From Clostridiaceae bacterium (GTDB taxonomy: Bacteria > Bacillota > Clostridia > Oscillospirales > Butyricicoccaceae): a DNA stretch of 64,000 bases. Where the stretch lies: NCBI GenBank assembly GCA_009911355.1, contig QXXE01000006.1, forward strand, positions 37,011 to 101,010. The letters run 5' to 3'. This document shows, piece by piece, positions 54,082 to 61,330 of this stretch. Position 1 is the stretch's first letter; every line of letters starts with the position of its first letter. A program made the position numbers and the translations under genes. Under the pieces are notes generated by a model. The model was not told the DNA's origin. It ran no database searches and saw only the letters and a list, made by a program, of their open reading frames with translations.

Positions 54082-54783
54082 TCAGGAGCGTGCGTTGCCG
54101 ACATAAGCCATTGTCAGCATACTGAAGATGAATGCCTGCATACACGCTGTAAACAGGTCGAAATACAGCGACAATATGCCCGGAATGCCGATTTGGAGCA
54201 ATGGCACGGGCAGAAAGCCCAGAATCACGTTCGAAAACGCGGCAAGCGCACTCATCAGCAGCGTCGTGATGACCAGACCGCCAGCCATGTTGCCGAAATG
54301 ACGGAAGCTCATCGACACCGGTGTCGCGATTTCCGAGAGGATATTCAACGGCAGCATGATGAAGATCGGCTCCAGATAGCCCTTGAGATAAGCCTTCAGC
54401 CCATGGAACCTGATATTGCTGTAATGGATCAGGAAAAACACGATCAGTGCCCAGCCGAGCGTCGTGTTCAGGTCGGCGGTCGTCGACCGCAGGCCAATGA
54501 CCGAGATCAGGCTGCCAAACAACGAGGAAAGCATGATCGCGGCTATGAACGGCGTATAATGCCTGCACCCTTCGCCCATCGTTGAATCGACAAGGCCGTT
54601 GAGCATGACGATTCCTTTTTCGACAAGCGCCTGTTTCCCCTTCGGGATTTTTTGCAGGTTATGTGTCAAATACAGGCACAGGCATAAAACCAGCCCTATG
54701 ACGATCCACTGGTTGCGCATGGTCTCCGTAATCGGCAGCCCACCGAGCACCGGTATCTCAAAGTATACTTGTGGTCCGTTCAC
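54082..54783 (-). CDS. atpB: F-type ATP synthase a subunit
   Basis: 233-aa membrane stator channel with five to six helices. The essential Arg is in the fourth helix region SMSFRHFGNMAGGL (family S-L-x-x-R-L-F-G-N). PFIAAIMLSSLFGSLI and the C-terminal ACMQAFIFSMLTMAYVG, with Gln facing the c-ring, are hallmarks. Following atpI directly (1-nt gap) and 79 nt before atpE. Confidence 0.96.
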   Translation of the reverse strand: MNGPQVYFEIPVLGGLPITETMRNQWIVIGLVLCLCLYLTHNLQKIPKGKQALVEKGIVMLNGLVDSTMGEGCRHYTPFIAAIMLSSLFGSLISVIGLRSTTADLNTTLGWALIVFFLIHYSNIRFHGLKAYLKGYLEPIFIMLPLNILSEIATPVSMSFRHFGNMAGGLVITTLLMSALAAFSNVILGFLPVPLLQIGIPGILSLYFDLFTACMQAFIFSMLTMAYVGNARS

Positions 54784-55173
54784 TCAGTTACCTCCTTTCC
54801 TGCGGGTATTTAAAATCAATAAAATGATTTTCGTGTAGAAAAGCGGCACAATCACCGCTGCCGCATTGAGCCACGGCGCTTTCAGCGCTACGGCAACCAC
54901 CACTGCGGTCATCGCATAGCGGGTCATATACCCGCGGACCATCCCGCGCTGCGCCCTTTCAGGTATGCGGTAGAATGCGGCGGCACGCAGCGCCGACTGC
55001 CCAATCTGATAAAAATTGAACAGCGCGTAAGCTGTGCCAAGCAGGATACTGAGCGCCGTCTGCCACTGCCAGTAGCCCAGCAGGGCAAATATACCATAGG
55101 TCAGCAGCGCAAGTGGAAGCATCCCCTTTGCCTGCCGCCTCAGCTCGTACAGAACGATCTCATTGTCTTTCAT
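54784..55173 (-). CDS. atpI: ATP synthase subunit I family protein
   Basis: 129-aa protein with four hydrophobic segments (about 18-34, 39-57, 86-102, 105-124). The layout and YALFNFYQIG motif fit the ATP synthase I family encoded at the head of atp operons, which helps c-ring assembly. It overlaps the upstream AtpZ-type gene by 14 nt. Related proteins have been linked to Mg2+ or c-ring insertion; that is not visible here. Confidence 0.85.
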   Translation of the reverse strand: MKDNEIVLYELRRQAKGMLPLALLTYGIFALLGYWQWQTALSILLGTAYALFNFYQIGQSALRAAAFYRIPERAQRGMVRGYMTRYAMTAVVVAVALKAPWLNAAAVIVPLFYTKIILLILNTRRKGGN

Positions 55174-55435
55174 CCTTGGTCTCCTTCTGTACCATTTTCA
55201 GGAATTGCAGGAAGCACCGTGCGCTCGTCAGCAGCCCCAGCACCAGCGCTGCGGCAAATACCCACGCGCCCAGTCCGAACCGTTCCCGCAGCCATCCCGC
55301 GCACCACAGCGCAAGCACTGGCGGCAGGACGAGCGACAGCCCCAGCTGTCCGACCCAGGCCAGATATTTCAGTGCGGAAAGCCACAAAGCAAACGTCCCC
55401 TCCAAATGGGCGCAAAGCCCGAATCCCTTTTCCAT
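55160..55435 (-). CDS. atpZ: AtpZ/AtpI-type small membrane protein
   Basis: 91-aa protein with two membrane helices separated by a short loop holding WLRERFGLG. The segment LKYLAWVGQLGLSLVLPPVLAL matches the AtpZ/YkwA-like proteins found first in atp operons with atpI; in alkaliphiles an AtpI/AtpZ pair handles divalent cations. ATG 55435 is favoured because GAGG lies six bases upstream; TTG 55447 is the alternative. First gene of the operon. Confidence 0.78.
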   Translation of the reverse strand: MEKGFGLCAHLEGTFALWLSALKYLAWVGQLGLSLVLPPVLALWCAGWLRERFGLGAWVFAAALVLGLLTSARCFLQFLKMVQKETKDERQ

Positions 55436-55464
55436 CCGGAACCTCAAAAAATCCCGTTATTCCT

Positions 55465-55493
55465 ATTATAACAGAGTTTCCAAAAAACGAAAG
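55465..55493 (-). promoter_or_regulatory. extended -10 promoter of the atp operon
   Basis: Minus strand CTTTCG (55493-55488), 17-nt spacer ending TGT, TATAAT (55470-55465). The perfect -10 with upstream TG makes up for the poor -35. Confidence 0.6.
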
Positions 55494-55557
55494 AGGTTTT
55501 CTGAAAATTTTGTAAAATATTTTCGTTCCATTAATTCCCATCCCCAAAAAGCGGCAC

Positions 55558-55600
55558 GAAAAAGCAGGCAGGGCAAACCGCAGCCCTGCCTGCCGTTTTT
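55558..55600 (-). terminator. terminator of the P-loop protein gene
   Basis: An 11-bp GC stem GCAGGCAGGGC / GCCCTGCCTGC (55564-55574 with 55583-55593). On the minus strand it is followed by TTTTTC. It separates the P-loop gene from the atp promoter. Confidence 0.85.
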
Positions 55601-55641
55601 CATTCAGGAAGCCAGCTTTTCCTCGCGCCCTCGCGGGAAAG

Positions 55642-56052
55642 TCAGACGTATTTTTTCATGCCTTCGGTGACGAGCGCTTCTTCCTCGCTGAGCGAAACGG
55701 TAAAGCGAACGGTATGGGTATCCGCAAAAGCATTCAGCTTGTCAAGGAACGACTCTGCCTGAGTGGGGTCCTTTACGCCAGAAACCTTGTAAAGCCCGTC
55801 GATATAGATATGGGTGATATCATAATTGCCAGCATGGATGCCGCACAAGAACCCTAGCAGCCCGTCATAGCCATTGACAGCGTATTCGCTGACGTCCACC
55901 AGGCGTGCGTCATAGGAAATATCAAATTTCAGCTTATTGCCCTTCGTCAAGCAGACAACACTGCCCTTTTCTTCCTTAACGGCTGCATTTACCAGCTCGA
56001 TGATGGTCTTTGTTTTACCGGAGCCTGCGCCGCCTACAATGAGTTTTACCAT
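55642..56052 (-). CDS. small P-loop NTPase-like protein
   Basis: 136-aa single-domain protein with Walker A GGAGSGKTKTI (K13). A possible Walker B strand is THIYIDGLY. It keeps only the start of a P-loop fold, with no helicase or ABC motifs. Similar short proteins in Clostridia carry the generic name PilT-like, but there are no pilus genes nearby. The SD GGGAGG supports ATG 56052. Stand-alone transcript with its own terminator. Function unknown; nucleotide binding is the safe claim. Confidence 0.8.
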   Translation of the reverse strand: MVKLIVGGAGSGKTKTIIELVNAAVKEEKGSVVCLTKGNKLKFDISYDARLVDVSEYAVNGYDGLLGFLCGIHAGNYDITHIYIDGLYKVSGVKDPTQAESFLDKLNAFADTHTVRFTVSLSEEEALVTEGMKKYV

Positions 56053-56393
56053 AGAAAATTCCTCCCAGATTTTAAAAAGAGTGAGAAATGGACCGGAAAT
56101 AAGTACGGTACAATCGTCTCAGCCTTAGAGATTAACTTCATGTTACCACAAATCCTCTCAAATTACAATCATAAAACTGCACTTTCCTTCTGGTTTTTTG
56201 AAAAATTTTCTAAGAGCCGGTTTTGCATCTATTGGTATGCCAGCTGTTAAGGGATTCTGTTGACAGGTGTATGCAAGTTTTCGCAGCCACCTTTTGTGCA
56301 TTGGGGAAAATCGGATGGAGCATGTGCAGCGAAATAACCCAGCGCTTCAGCAGGCCCGATGCAAATTTGCAAGCAATTTTCACCAACGGATAT
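56053..56393. other. 341-nt intergenic region, no gene seen
   Basis: Between dacF's 3' end and the P-loop gene's start (both minus). A plus-strand frame from 56223 runs into dacF antisense and lacks an SD. I see no clear hairpin or repeat; AT-rich tracts near 56190-56215 may hold the P-loop gene's upstream signals. Confidence 0.4.
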
Positions 56394-57533
56394 TCAGTTA
56401 TGCTCTTTCATCAGCAATACACGCAGGAATTCGCGGTAAATATCCCCAAAAGTCAGCGCTTCCACGGTGTTAGCTGCGGTCAGCGGGATCGTCATCAGCA
56501 CCTCGCCGCCGCTTTTCACAATAGCGCTTCCAAGCTTCTGCCCTTTTTCGACAGGTGCGTCAACTGCATCGACAAGCTGCACCTCGGTGGTCAGTTCTGC
56601 AAGCTCCTCCTTTGCAAGCACAAGGCTACCAGCATTCTCTGGAACCGGCGTTACGGAAAGCTCCTTACCCAGCCGGACAGCGACCGGGTTCAGTTTTCCG
56701 GACAGGTCAGGGGTATAAGGGGCGAAGTTTGCAAAACCGTAATTGAGCAGCGAAGAAACATCGGCTGTGCGGGCTTCCTTGGTCGGTGCAGCCATAACTG
56801 TTGCAATGAGCGTCATACCGCTGCGCTCTGCTGCCGCTGAGATGCAAAAACCCGCTTGGGAAATATAGCCGGTCTTGAGCCCTATCATCCCTTCATAGCT
56901 TTTTAACATTTTATTCGTGTTCGCAAGGGAAAATTCCCCATTCCGGATGGTATCCATCCAGATCGTAGTATAATCAAGAATCTTCGGATGACGCAGCAGC
57001 TCGACGGAGATCAGGGCAAGGTCATGCGCGGAGGTCAGGGTCTTTTCCCCATCTGCATCAAGCCCATTTGCATTGATGAAGGTCGTATTGGTACATCCAA
57101 GCTCCTGCGCACGGGCGTTCATCCGTTCTACAAACGCGGCTTCTGTCCCAGCCAGATGTTCCGCAACGGCAACCGCACAGTCGTTCGCAGAACCAACAGC
57201 AATTGCCTTCAGCATCTCGTCGAAAGTCAACTGTTCCCCTTCTTTAAGCCAAATCTGCGTCCCGCCCATTGAAGAAGCATAGGCTGAGCCAGTCACCATA
57301 TCAGTTAATTGGACTTCGCCTCGGTCAAGCGCCTCCATGGCCAGCAGAAGCGTCATAATCTTTGTAACGCTTGCAGGCTGGAGCGCCTCGTCTGCATTAT
57401 ACTCATAAAGCATCTGCCCGGAGGAATCATAAAGCGCAGCAGATTTTGCATTGAGCGGCCCCATCGCGGGCAACGCCGCGGCCTGTATCAGCATCAGGCA
57501 CGCACAGGCTGCTGCGCAGATCGTTTTTTTCAT
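56394..57533 (-). CDS. dacF: serine-type D-Ala-D-Ala carboxypeptidase (DacF/PBP5-like)
   Basis: 379-aa low-molecular-mass PBP that trims the terminal D-Ala of peptidoglycan stem peptides. A signal peptide (about 1-23) precedes the catalytic triad motifs: S55VTK58, S115AN117 and K220TG222. The C-terminal PBP5_C beta domain (about 290-375) ends in an amphipathic REFLRVLLMKEHN. Start 57533 (MKKTIC) has AGGTGG eight bases upstream; GTG 57545 is less likely. Single-gene transcript. Confidence 0.94.
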   Translation of the reverse strand: MKKTICAAACACLMLIQAAALPAMGPLNAKSAALYDSSGQMLYEYNADEALQPASVTKIMTLLLAMEALDRGEVQLTDMVTGSAYASSMGGTQIWLKEGEQLTFDEMLKAIAVGSANDCAVAVAEHLAGTEAAFVERMNARAQELGCTNTTFINANGLDADGEKTLTSAHDLALISVELLRHPKILDYTTIWMDTIRNGEFSLANTNKMLKSYEGMIGLKTGYISQAGFCISAAAERSGMTLIATVMAAPTKEARTADVSSLLNYGFANFAPYTPDLSGKLNPVAVRLGKELSVTPVPENAGSLVLAKEELAELTTEVQLVDAVDAPVEKGQKLGSAIVKSGGEVLMTIPLTAANTVEALTFGDIYREFLRVLLMKEHN

Positions 57534-57686
57534 AATCCTGACCACCTTTCGTTGCTTTCTTCATTGTATGCAGCTTGCTTTCGTTCCATTCACTGCCAAA
57601 CGAAGCAGGAGATTCCGCATAGGGCAGTCCCCCACCCTTTCAAGCTAACCCCCGGCTCCGTCCAAAAAAAACAGCTTGTTTACCGG

Positions 57687-57715
57687 TTGACAAGTGTACA
57701 AAAATACGTTAAGCT
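57687..57715 (+). promoter_or_regulatory. SigA promoter of the AEC transporter gene
   Basis: TTGACA (57687-57692), 17-nt spacer, TAAGCT (57710-57715), about 31 nt before ATG 57753. Confidence 0.65.
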
Positions 57716-57752
57716 TACGATTGGTATCTGGTCAAAATAAGGAGTGCGCAAA

Positions 57753-58697
57753 ATGATGGAAAGCAGCATGATTGGAAATAGTTTAATCGTTTTACGGCAA
57801 ATTATCATCATGTTCTTGCTGATGGGTGCGGGTTACATGCTTTACCGTCTGGGCGTTGTGGATAATTATGGCTCGGCGCAGTGTTCGGGGATTTTAACGA
57901 AGCTGGTATCGCCATGCGTAATTATCAACTCCTTCCAACGCGCCTTTGAGCCAGAGCTTGGACGTGTCCTGGTTTGGCAGTTTTTGTTCAGCCTATTCGG
58001 ATTTGGGATATGCATTTTGCTATCCATGCTTCTGTTCCGTCAGGTACGCTTCCCAAACGCGCCTGACCTGCGCATGTGTACCGTATTTACAAATAACGGG
58101 TTTATGGCAATCCCCCTTGTTTCTGCAATGTTTGGCCAACTGGGCGTATTTTTAAGTACAGTTAACATCGCAGCTTCGACCATTCTGATTTGGACTTGGG
58201 GCGCGAAAAATCTTTCCGGCGGCAATGGCAGAATCAGTATATCAAAGATTTTTATCAATCCCGGCACCGTCGGGTTCTGCATCGGCCTGTTTTGCTTTCT
58301 GTCCCCACTGAAACTGCCCGCAATCCCAGCAGAAGCGGTTGGGTTCATTGCGGACCTGAACACCCCTCTTGCAATGATCGTACTAGGCTGTTTTCTCGCA
58401 CAATCCGACCTAAAAATCTGTTTCCTGGATAAAAAGTTGTATTATCTTAGCTTTGTCAGGCTGGTTTTATTCCCTGTGCTGCTTATCCCGCTACTGTTGC
58501 TCGCTCCGGTTGACCTGACCGCGAAAATCTGCCTGATGATCGGCTTTTCTGCACCATCCGCAGTACTTGCCGCAATGTTTGCACAAATGCATAAGACTGA
58601 TTACTTGTATGCAACCAAAATTGTCGCGCAGTCCACACTACTTTCAGCGGTCACAATGCCATTTATTATCGCGCTGTTCACCGCGTTTGCCACATGA
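57753..58697 (+). CDS. AEC family transporter (auxin-efflux-carrier type)
   Basis: 314-aa membrane protein with ten hydrophobic segments in two five-helix halves, as in the BART superfamily AEC family. Motifs: GYMLYRLGVVDNYGSAQCSGILTKLVSPC in short blocks, FTNNGFMAIPL (the broken-helix N-x-G-F-x-x-P site) and GFSAPSAVLAAMFA in the second half. Family members move malate, malonate or amino acids. ATG 57753 is chosen since AAGGAG lies eight bases upstream; GTG 57744 overlaps the SD. Confidence 0.9.
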   Translation: MMESSMIGNSLIVLRQIIIMFLLMGAGYMLYRLGVVDNYGSAQCSGILTKLVSPCVIINSFQRAFEPELGRVLVWQFLFSLFGFGICILLSMLLFRQVRFPNAPDLRMCTVFTNNGFMAIPLVSAMFGQLGVFLSTVNIAASTILIWTWGAKNLSGGNGRISISKIFINPGTVGFCIGLFCFLSPLKLPAIPAEAVGFIADLNTPLAMIVLGCFLAQSDLKICFLDKKLYYLSFVRLVLFPVLLIPLLLLAPVDLTAKICLMIGFSAPSAVLAAMFAQMHKTDYLYATKIVAQSTLLSAVTMPFIIALFTAFAT

Positions 58698-58708
58698 CCT
58701 GCTTAACG

Positions 58709-58746
58709 AAAAACGCGCCTTCCGGTACGCTGGAAAGCGCGTTTTC
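58709..58746 (+). terminator. terminator after the AEC gene
   Basis: AAAAACGCGC (58709-58718) pairs with GCGCGTTTT (58737-58745), with inner CTTCC/GGAAA pairing. It ends in a T-rich arm between convergent genes. Confidence 0.75.
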
Positions 58747-58862
58747 CCATATGATTGTTTTTGCAAAATCTCTTATGACCTCTGCGTCGCGGGTGCTTGT
58801 TTATTCAAAGCGGCGTATATTCATCCACAAAATTTCTAATATTAACCAGAACCAGTTAGCGT

Positions 58863-59495
58863 CTACTTCGCTTTAATTGGATGACGTATTATGGTTTTTC
58901 TTCTCTCCTGAGCCGTTTTTCGCGGGTCAGACAGGTAAATCTCGTGATGTAAGCGGGACTCCGACATATCGTTTTGATAGCCGTTTTCCATCAAGTAAAC
59001 GTCCATTTTATGAACTGTTTCCGGCTCTTTGTCATAAGCTCCTACATGCATGATTTGTACACACAATCCCTCTTCAATGGTCAGAAACTCAGCCAAAGAA
59101 CAATCTATCTTTTTCTTTTTTTGCGCCTCTGCTTTCGCCCATTCAAAATCCGCCTTTGTTACAAAATCGGGAAGCCGGATTACTGAAATCCAGTTAAATG
59201 CGGACTTGTCCGTATAGTTCACGCCCTTTACACCATTTTGCCACCAAAAGCCCTCCAATGGCGGCACCACATACTCGAAAAAATCTTTTATTTTATAATT
59301 GACTTTATAACTCATCTTAATTGTATATGAAATAGCATAAAGGACACCGATAGCTTGCTGATAACTACCGCCTTCTTTGTTCGGATCACCACTCCCCTGC
59401 ACGGCAACATAATTCATGCAAGGTACATGCAAAATCTCTGGAACATTCTTGGGCGAATATAATTCTTTGAACTCCTTTTTAAAATCAAATGGCAT
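58863..59495 (-). CDS. stand-alone GyrI-like small-molecule-binding protein
   Basis: 210-aa protein of the GyrI-like/SRPBCC-unrelated effector fold (PF06445 type). The start FDFKKEFKELYSPKN and VPCMNYVAVQGSGDPN are the hallmark of the stand-alone Clostridia/Bacilli group; LHHEIYLSDPRKTAQER closes the fold. These proteins bind hydrophobic cations or other small ligands, and some hydrolyse toxic cyclopropanoids. No DNA-binding domain. It is followed upstream by a MerR-GyrI regulator in the same direction, 133 nt away. Confidence 0.85.
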   Translation of the reverse strand: MPFDFKKEFKELYSPKNVPEILHVPCMNYVAVQGSGDPNKEGGSYQQAIGVLYAISYTIKMSYKVNYKIKDFFEYVVPPLEGFWWQNGVKGVNYTDKSAFNWISVIRLPDFVTKADFEWAKAEAQKKKKIDCSLAEFLTIEEGLCVQIMHVGAYDKEPETVHKMDVYLMENGYQNDMSESRLHHEIYLSDPRKTAQERRKTIIRHPIKAK

Positions 59496-59563
59496 GATCT
59501 ATCATTCCTTTTTGTTATAATACCATATTTTCTGCTTATTCCAGGGCGCAAAATGGGCTATGC

Positions 59564-59595
59564 GTATCAGCCCTCACAATCGCGAGGGCTGATAC
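59564..59595. repeat. 12-bp inverted repeat between the GyrI-like and MerR genes
   Basis: GTATCAGCCCTC (59564-59575), loop of eight, GAGGGCTGATAC (59584-59595). Perfect stem but no T-run on either side, so either a weak terminator of the MerR gene or a protein-binding site. Confidence 0.6.
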
Positions 59596-59628
59596 CTGCA
59601 ATAGCAGACGTATGTGCAAGGATGCCGG

Positions 59629-60447
59629 TTACCGTTTCCGCACCGGATAACAAACCTCTGTCACCAATTCATCTGGGTTTTGGGTTTGATGCGGGCTGAC
59701 ATGATAGATGCTAAACATGGTCCCGTTATATTCATAGCCGTTCGCTTCAATCCACGCCGCAACCGTCGCAGTCGCGCGGCCAACCTCCTCATAGCTGCCA
59801 TAATGCATTGCCGACGCGACCAGGCATGGCGGCTCTTCCTTAAATTTCACGTGTTCGGTATCCGTATAGCTGCCAGAAACGGTCATCTGAATTTCGACGT
59901 CAACGTCGTGCTCCTTAAATTCCCGGTCGTGATAAATTCCAAATGCGAGGCACGGTTCTGCGGGCTGCATCCCCTGGTCTTTGGTTTCGCTCATCAGATA
60001 ATGCCACAGCCGCCCCTCATAATTATAGCTTTCGATGATGCTGCGGACACTCGCAACATAGCGTGCAGGCAATTCCTTTACAGTGATTCCGTAGTTGTTT
60101 TCCATGTTTTTGTCCTTTCCGAGCCGCGCAATTGCGAGCTCTGTCAGCCGAAGCTTATGCCCGACATCCGCCGACTGTGCCTGTAACTCCTTACGATGCA
60201 GTTCCAGCCGTTCCCGGACAAGTTCTGGTTGTTCTTCCCGCAGCATATCCGCAATCGACAGCAGCCCAAAGCCCATATCGCGCAGCGCTGCAATCCGCCC
60301 CGCATCCATCAGCTGCTCCTCGCTGTAAAAGCGGTAACCTGTAAAGTTATCTGTTTTACACGGATGCAGCAGCCCAACCTCGTCATAATGCCGCAGCATC
60401 CGGACACTAATGCGGGACAGCTTGGAAAAATCCCCAATCTTCAGCAT
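59629..60447 (-). CDS. MerR-family regulator with GyrI-like effector domain (BmrR type)
   Basis: 272-aa regulator. The N-terminal MerR winged helix-turn-helix reads MLKIGDFSKLSRISVRMLRHYDEVGLL in family form with GYRFYSEEQL as the wing; a dimerisation coiled coil spans about 80-120; the C-terminal GyrI-like domain (about 125-272) has YGITVKELPARYVASVR and EPCLAFGIYHD. This is the drug-sensing BmrR architecture. Start 60447 follows GGGAGGAA. Its promoter has the 19-bp spacer of MerR targets, so it probably controls itself. No drug pump is adjacent, except that an AEC transporter lies 1 kb away. Confidence 0.92.
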   Translation of the reverse strand: MLKIGDFSKLSRISVRMLRHYDEVGLLHPCKTDNFTGYRFYSEEQLMDAGRIAALRDMGFGLLSIADMLREEQPELVRERLELHRKELQAQSADVGHKLRLTELAIARLGKDKNMENNYGITVKELPARYVASVRSIIESYNYEGRLWHYLMSETKDQGMQPAEPCLAFGIYHDREFKEHDVDVEIQMTVSGSYTDTEHVKFKEEPPCLVASAMHYGSYEEVGRATATVAAWIEANGYEYNGTMFSIYHVSPHQTQNPDELVTEVCYPVRKR

Positions 60448-60494
60448 ATGTTTATTCCTCCCAACATATATGTTGTTTTCTTGAGCTCGATCCC

Positions 60495-60525
60495 AGTATA
60501 CAACCTGACACTGTGTGAGGGTCAA
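60495..60525 (-). promoter_or_regulatory. MerR-type promoter with 19-bp spacer and dyad
   Basis: Minus strand TTGACC (60525-60520), exactly 19 nt, TATACT (60500-60495). Within the spacer CCTxACAC-A-GTGTxAGG is a near-perfect dyad. The long spacer with central palindrome is the hallmark of promoters twisted open by MerR proteins. Confidence 0.8.
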
Positions 60526-60602
60526 GCCCCTTTTCAAAAAAATTTGAATTTTGGGGGAGCCGTCCCATTCGGACGGTCTGGTGTCTCCCCTGCCGCCGGG
60601 GT

Positions 60603-60638
60603 GAAAATTTTGGCGGGGACGCAAACCGTTCCCCGCCA
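60603..60638 (-). terminator. terminator after yjdF
   Basis: Minus strand TGGCGGGGA / TCCCCGCCA (60638-60630 with 60619-60611), nine pairs, then AAATTTTC. A second GC hairpin (60558-60595 region) follows with a distal T-run. Confidence 0.75.
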
Positions 60639-60642
60639 TCCG

Positions 60643-61059
60643 TTAGTGGCCTTTGTGCTTTTCTTTCCGCTTTGCCTGGCGGAGTGCAAAACGGCGTTTT
60701 TCCTCCGTTTCCCTCTCCGCGCGCGACTTCTTGCAGCGTGCTTCTTTCCCCAGCCCGCGTGCCAGCGCTAATGCCTGCTGTGCTTTGGTGCCCGCGCCTG
60801 CACGTTCAAGCTCACGGTGGATTTCACGCTGCCGCCGTTTTGGGCTGACCTCCCGCTCCTCCGGCAGCTGTGCCGCGACCGGCGGGCTGAATCGGAAACT
60901 GCGCCAGCCCTGCAACAGCTGCCCAACCTCGCAATCCCTGGGCTCTGCGCCGAAAACCAGCTTACAGACGGTATACGCCCCGCCTTCCTCACGCTCATAG
61001 AGCCCAACCCAAAAGGGCTCCTCAAAAAAGACTGTCAGCCGCGCATAAACCATGCTCAT
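60643..61059 (-). CDS. yjdF: YjdF family protein
   Basis: 138-aa DUF2992/YjdF protein. The N-terminal beta part has ARLTVFFEEPFWVGLYERE and GEYxVxKxVFGAEP-like phrasing (VCKLVFGAEPRDCEV); the C-terminal half is a strongly basic, helical KRRQREIHRELE and KKSRAERE tail, probably nucleic-acid binding. Function is unknown; the family is best known for the azaaromatic-responsive riboswitch in its leader, which fits the leader seen here. The SD AGGAGGG (61073-61067) lies seven bases from ATG 61059. Confidence 0.9.
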   Translation of the reverse strand: MSMVYARLTVFFEEPFWVGLYEREEGGAYTVCKLVFGAEPRDCEVGQLLQGWRSFRFSPPVAAQLPEEREVSPKRRQREIHRELERAGAGTKAQQALALARGLGKEARCKKSRAERETEEKRRFALRQAKRKEKHKGH

Positions 61060-61066
61060 ACGAAAA

Positions 61067-61183
61067 CCCTCCTGTAAAAACTTACAGGGAACGGACGACC
61101 AAGCGGCGCTGCGCTTGAAGGAGGGCTACTGACGGTATTCCACCGCGCCCGGACTACCAACCGGGCTGTGTTTTTATCCCTGC
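61067..61183 (-). promoter_or_regulatory. yjdF-type riboswitch (azaaromatic-sensing) with SD-sequestering platform
   Basis: Minus-strand leader of yjdF. P1 is formed by CAGGGA near the transcript start (61182-61177) and TCCCTG at 61090-61085. Inside are CACAGCCCGGTTGGTAGTCC and GTGGAATACCGTCAGTAGCC, conserved-looking loop blocks. The 3' P1 strand overlaps CCTGTAA (61088-61082), which can instead pair TTACAGG (61077-61071) and bury the SD. Ligand-stabilised P1 would therefore free the SD (ON switch). Class assignment rests on gene context plus remembered motif. Confidence 0.75.
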
Positions 61184-61189
61184 ATATCC

Positions 61190-61218
61190 AGTCTACCGGA
61201 CGCCGGCAGGGATGTCAA
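61190..61218 (-). promoter_or_regulatory. SigA promoter of yjdF
   Basis: Minus strand TTGACA (61218-61213), 17-nt spacer, TAGACT (61195-61190); start near 61183 at the 5' strand of P1. Confidence 0.8.
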
Positions 61219-61265
61219 GCAAAAAGTGCGGCTGCTGAAATGTGCCGCCCGGCGTTTTCAGACGC

Positions 61266-61295
61266 AAAAGATGGCGGAGGAAACCCTCCGCCATC
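61266..61295 (-). terminator. terminator of the flagellin gene
   Basis: Minus strand GATGGCGGAGG / CCTCCGCCATC, 11 pairs with loop GTTT, followed by TTTTGC. It lies about 35 nt after the flagellin stop. Confidence 0.88.
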
Positions 61296-61330
61296 TCTGA
61301 TTGCTGTTATCTGAACAACTGTGGAATTTT

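Noticed and set aside
56223..56840. 205-codon plus-strand ORF
   Set aside because: Mostly antisense to dacF, no SD, Cys/His-rich shadow composition.
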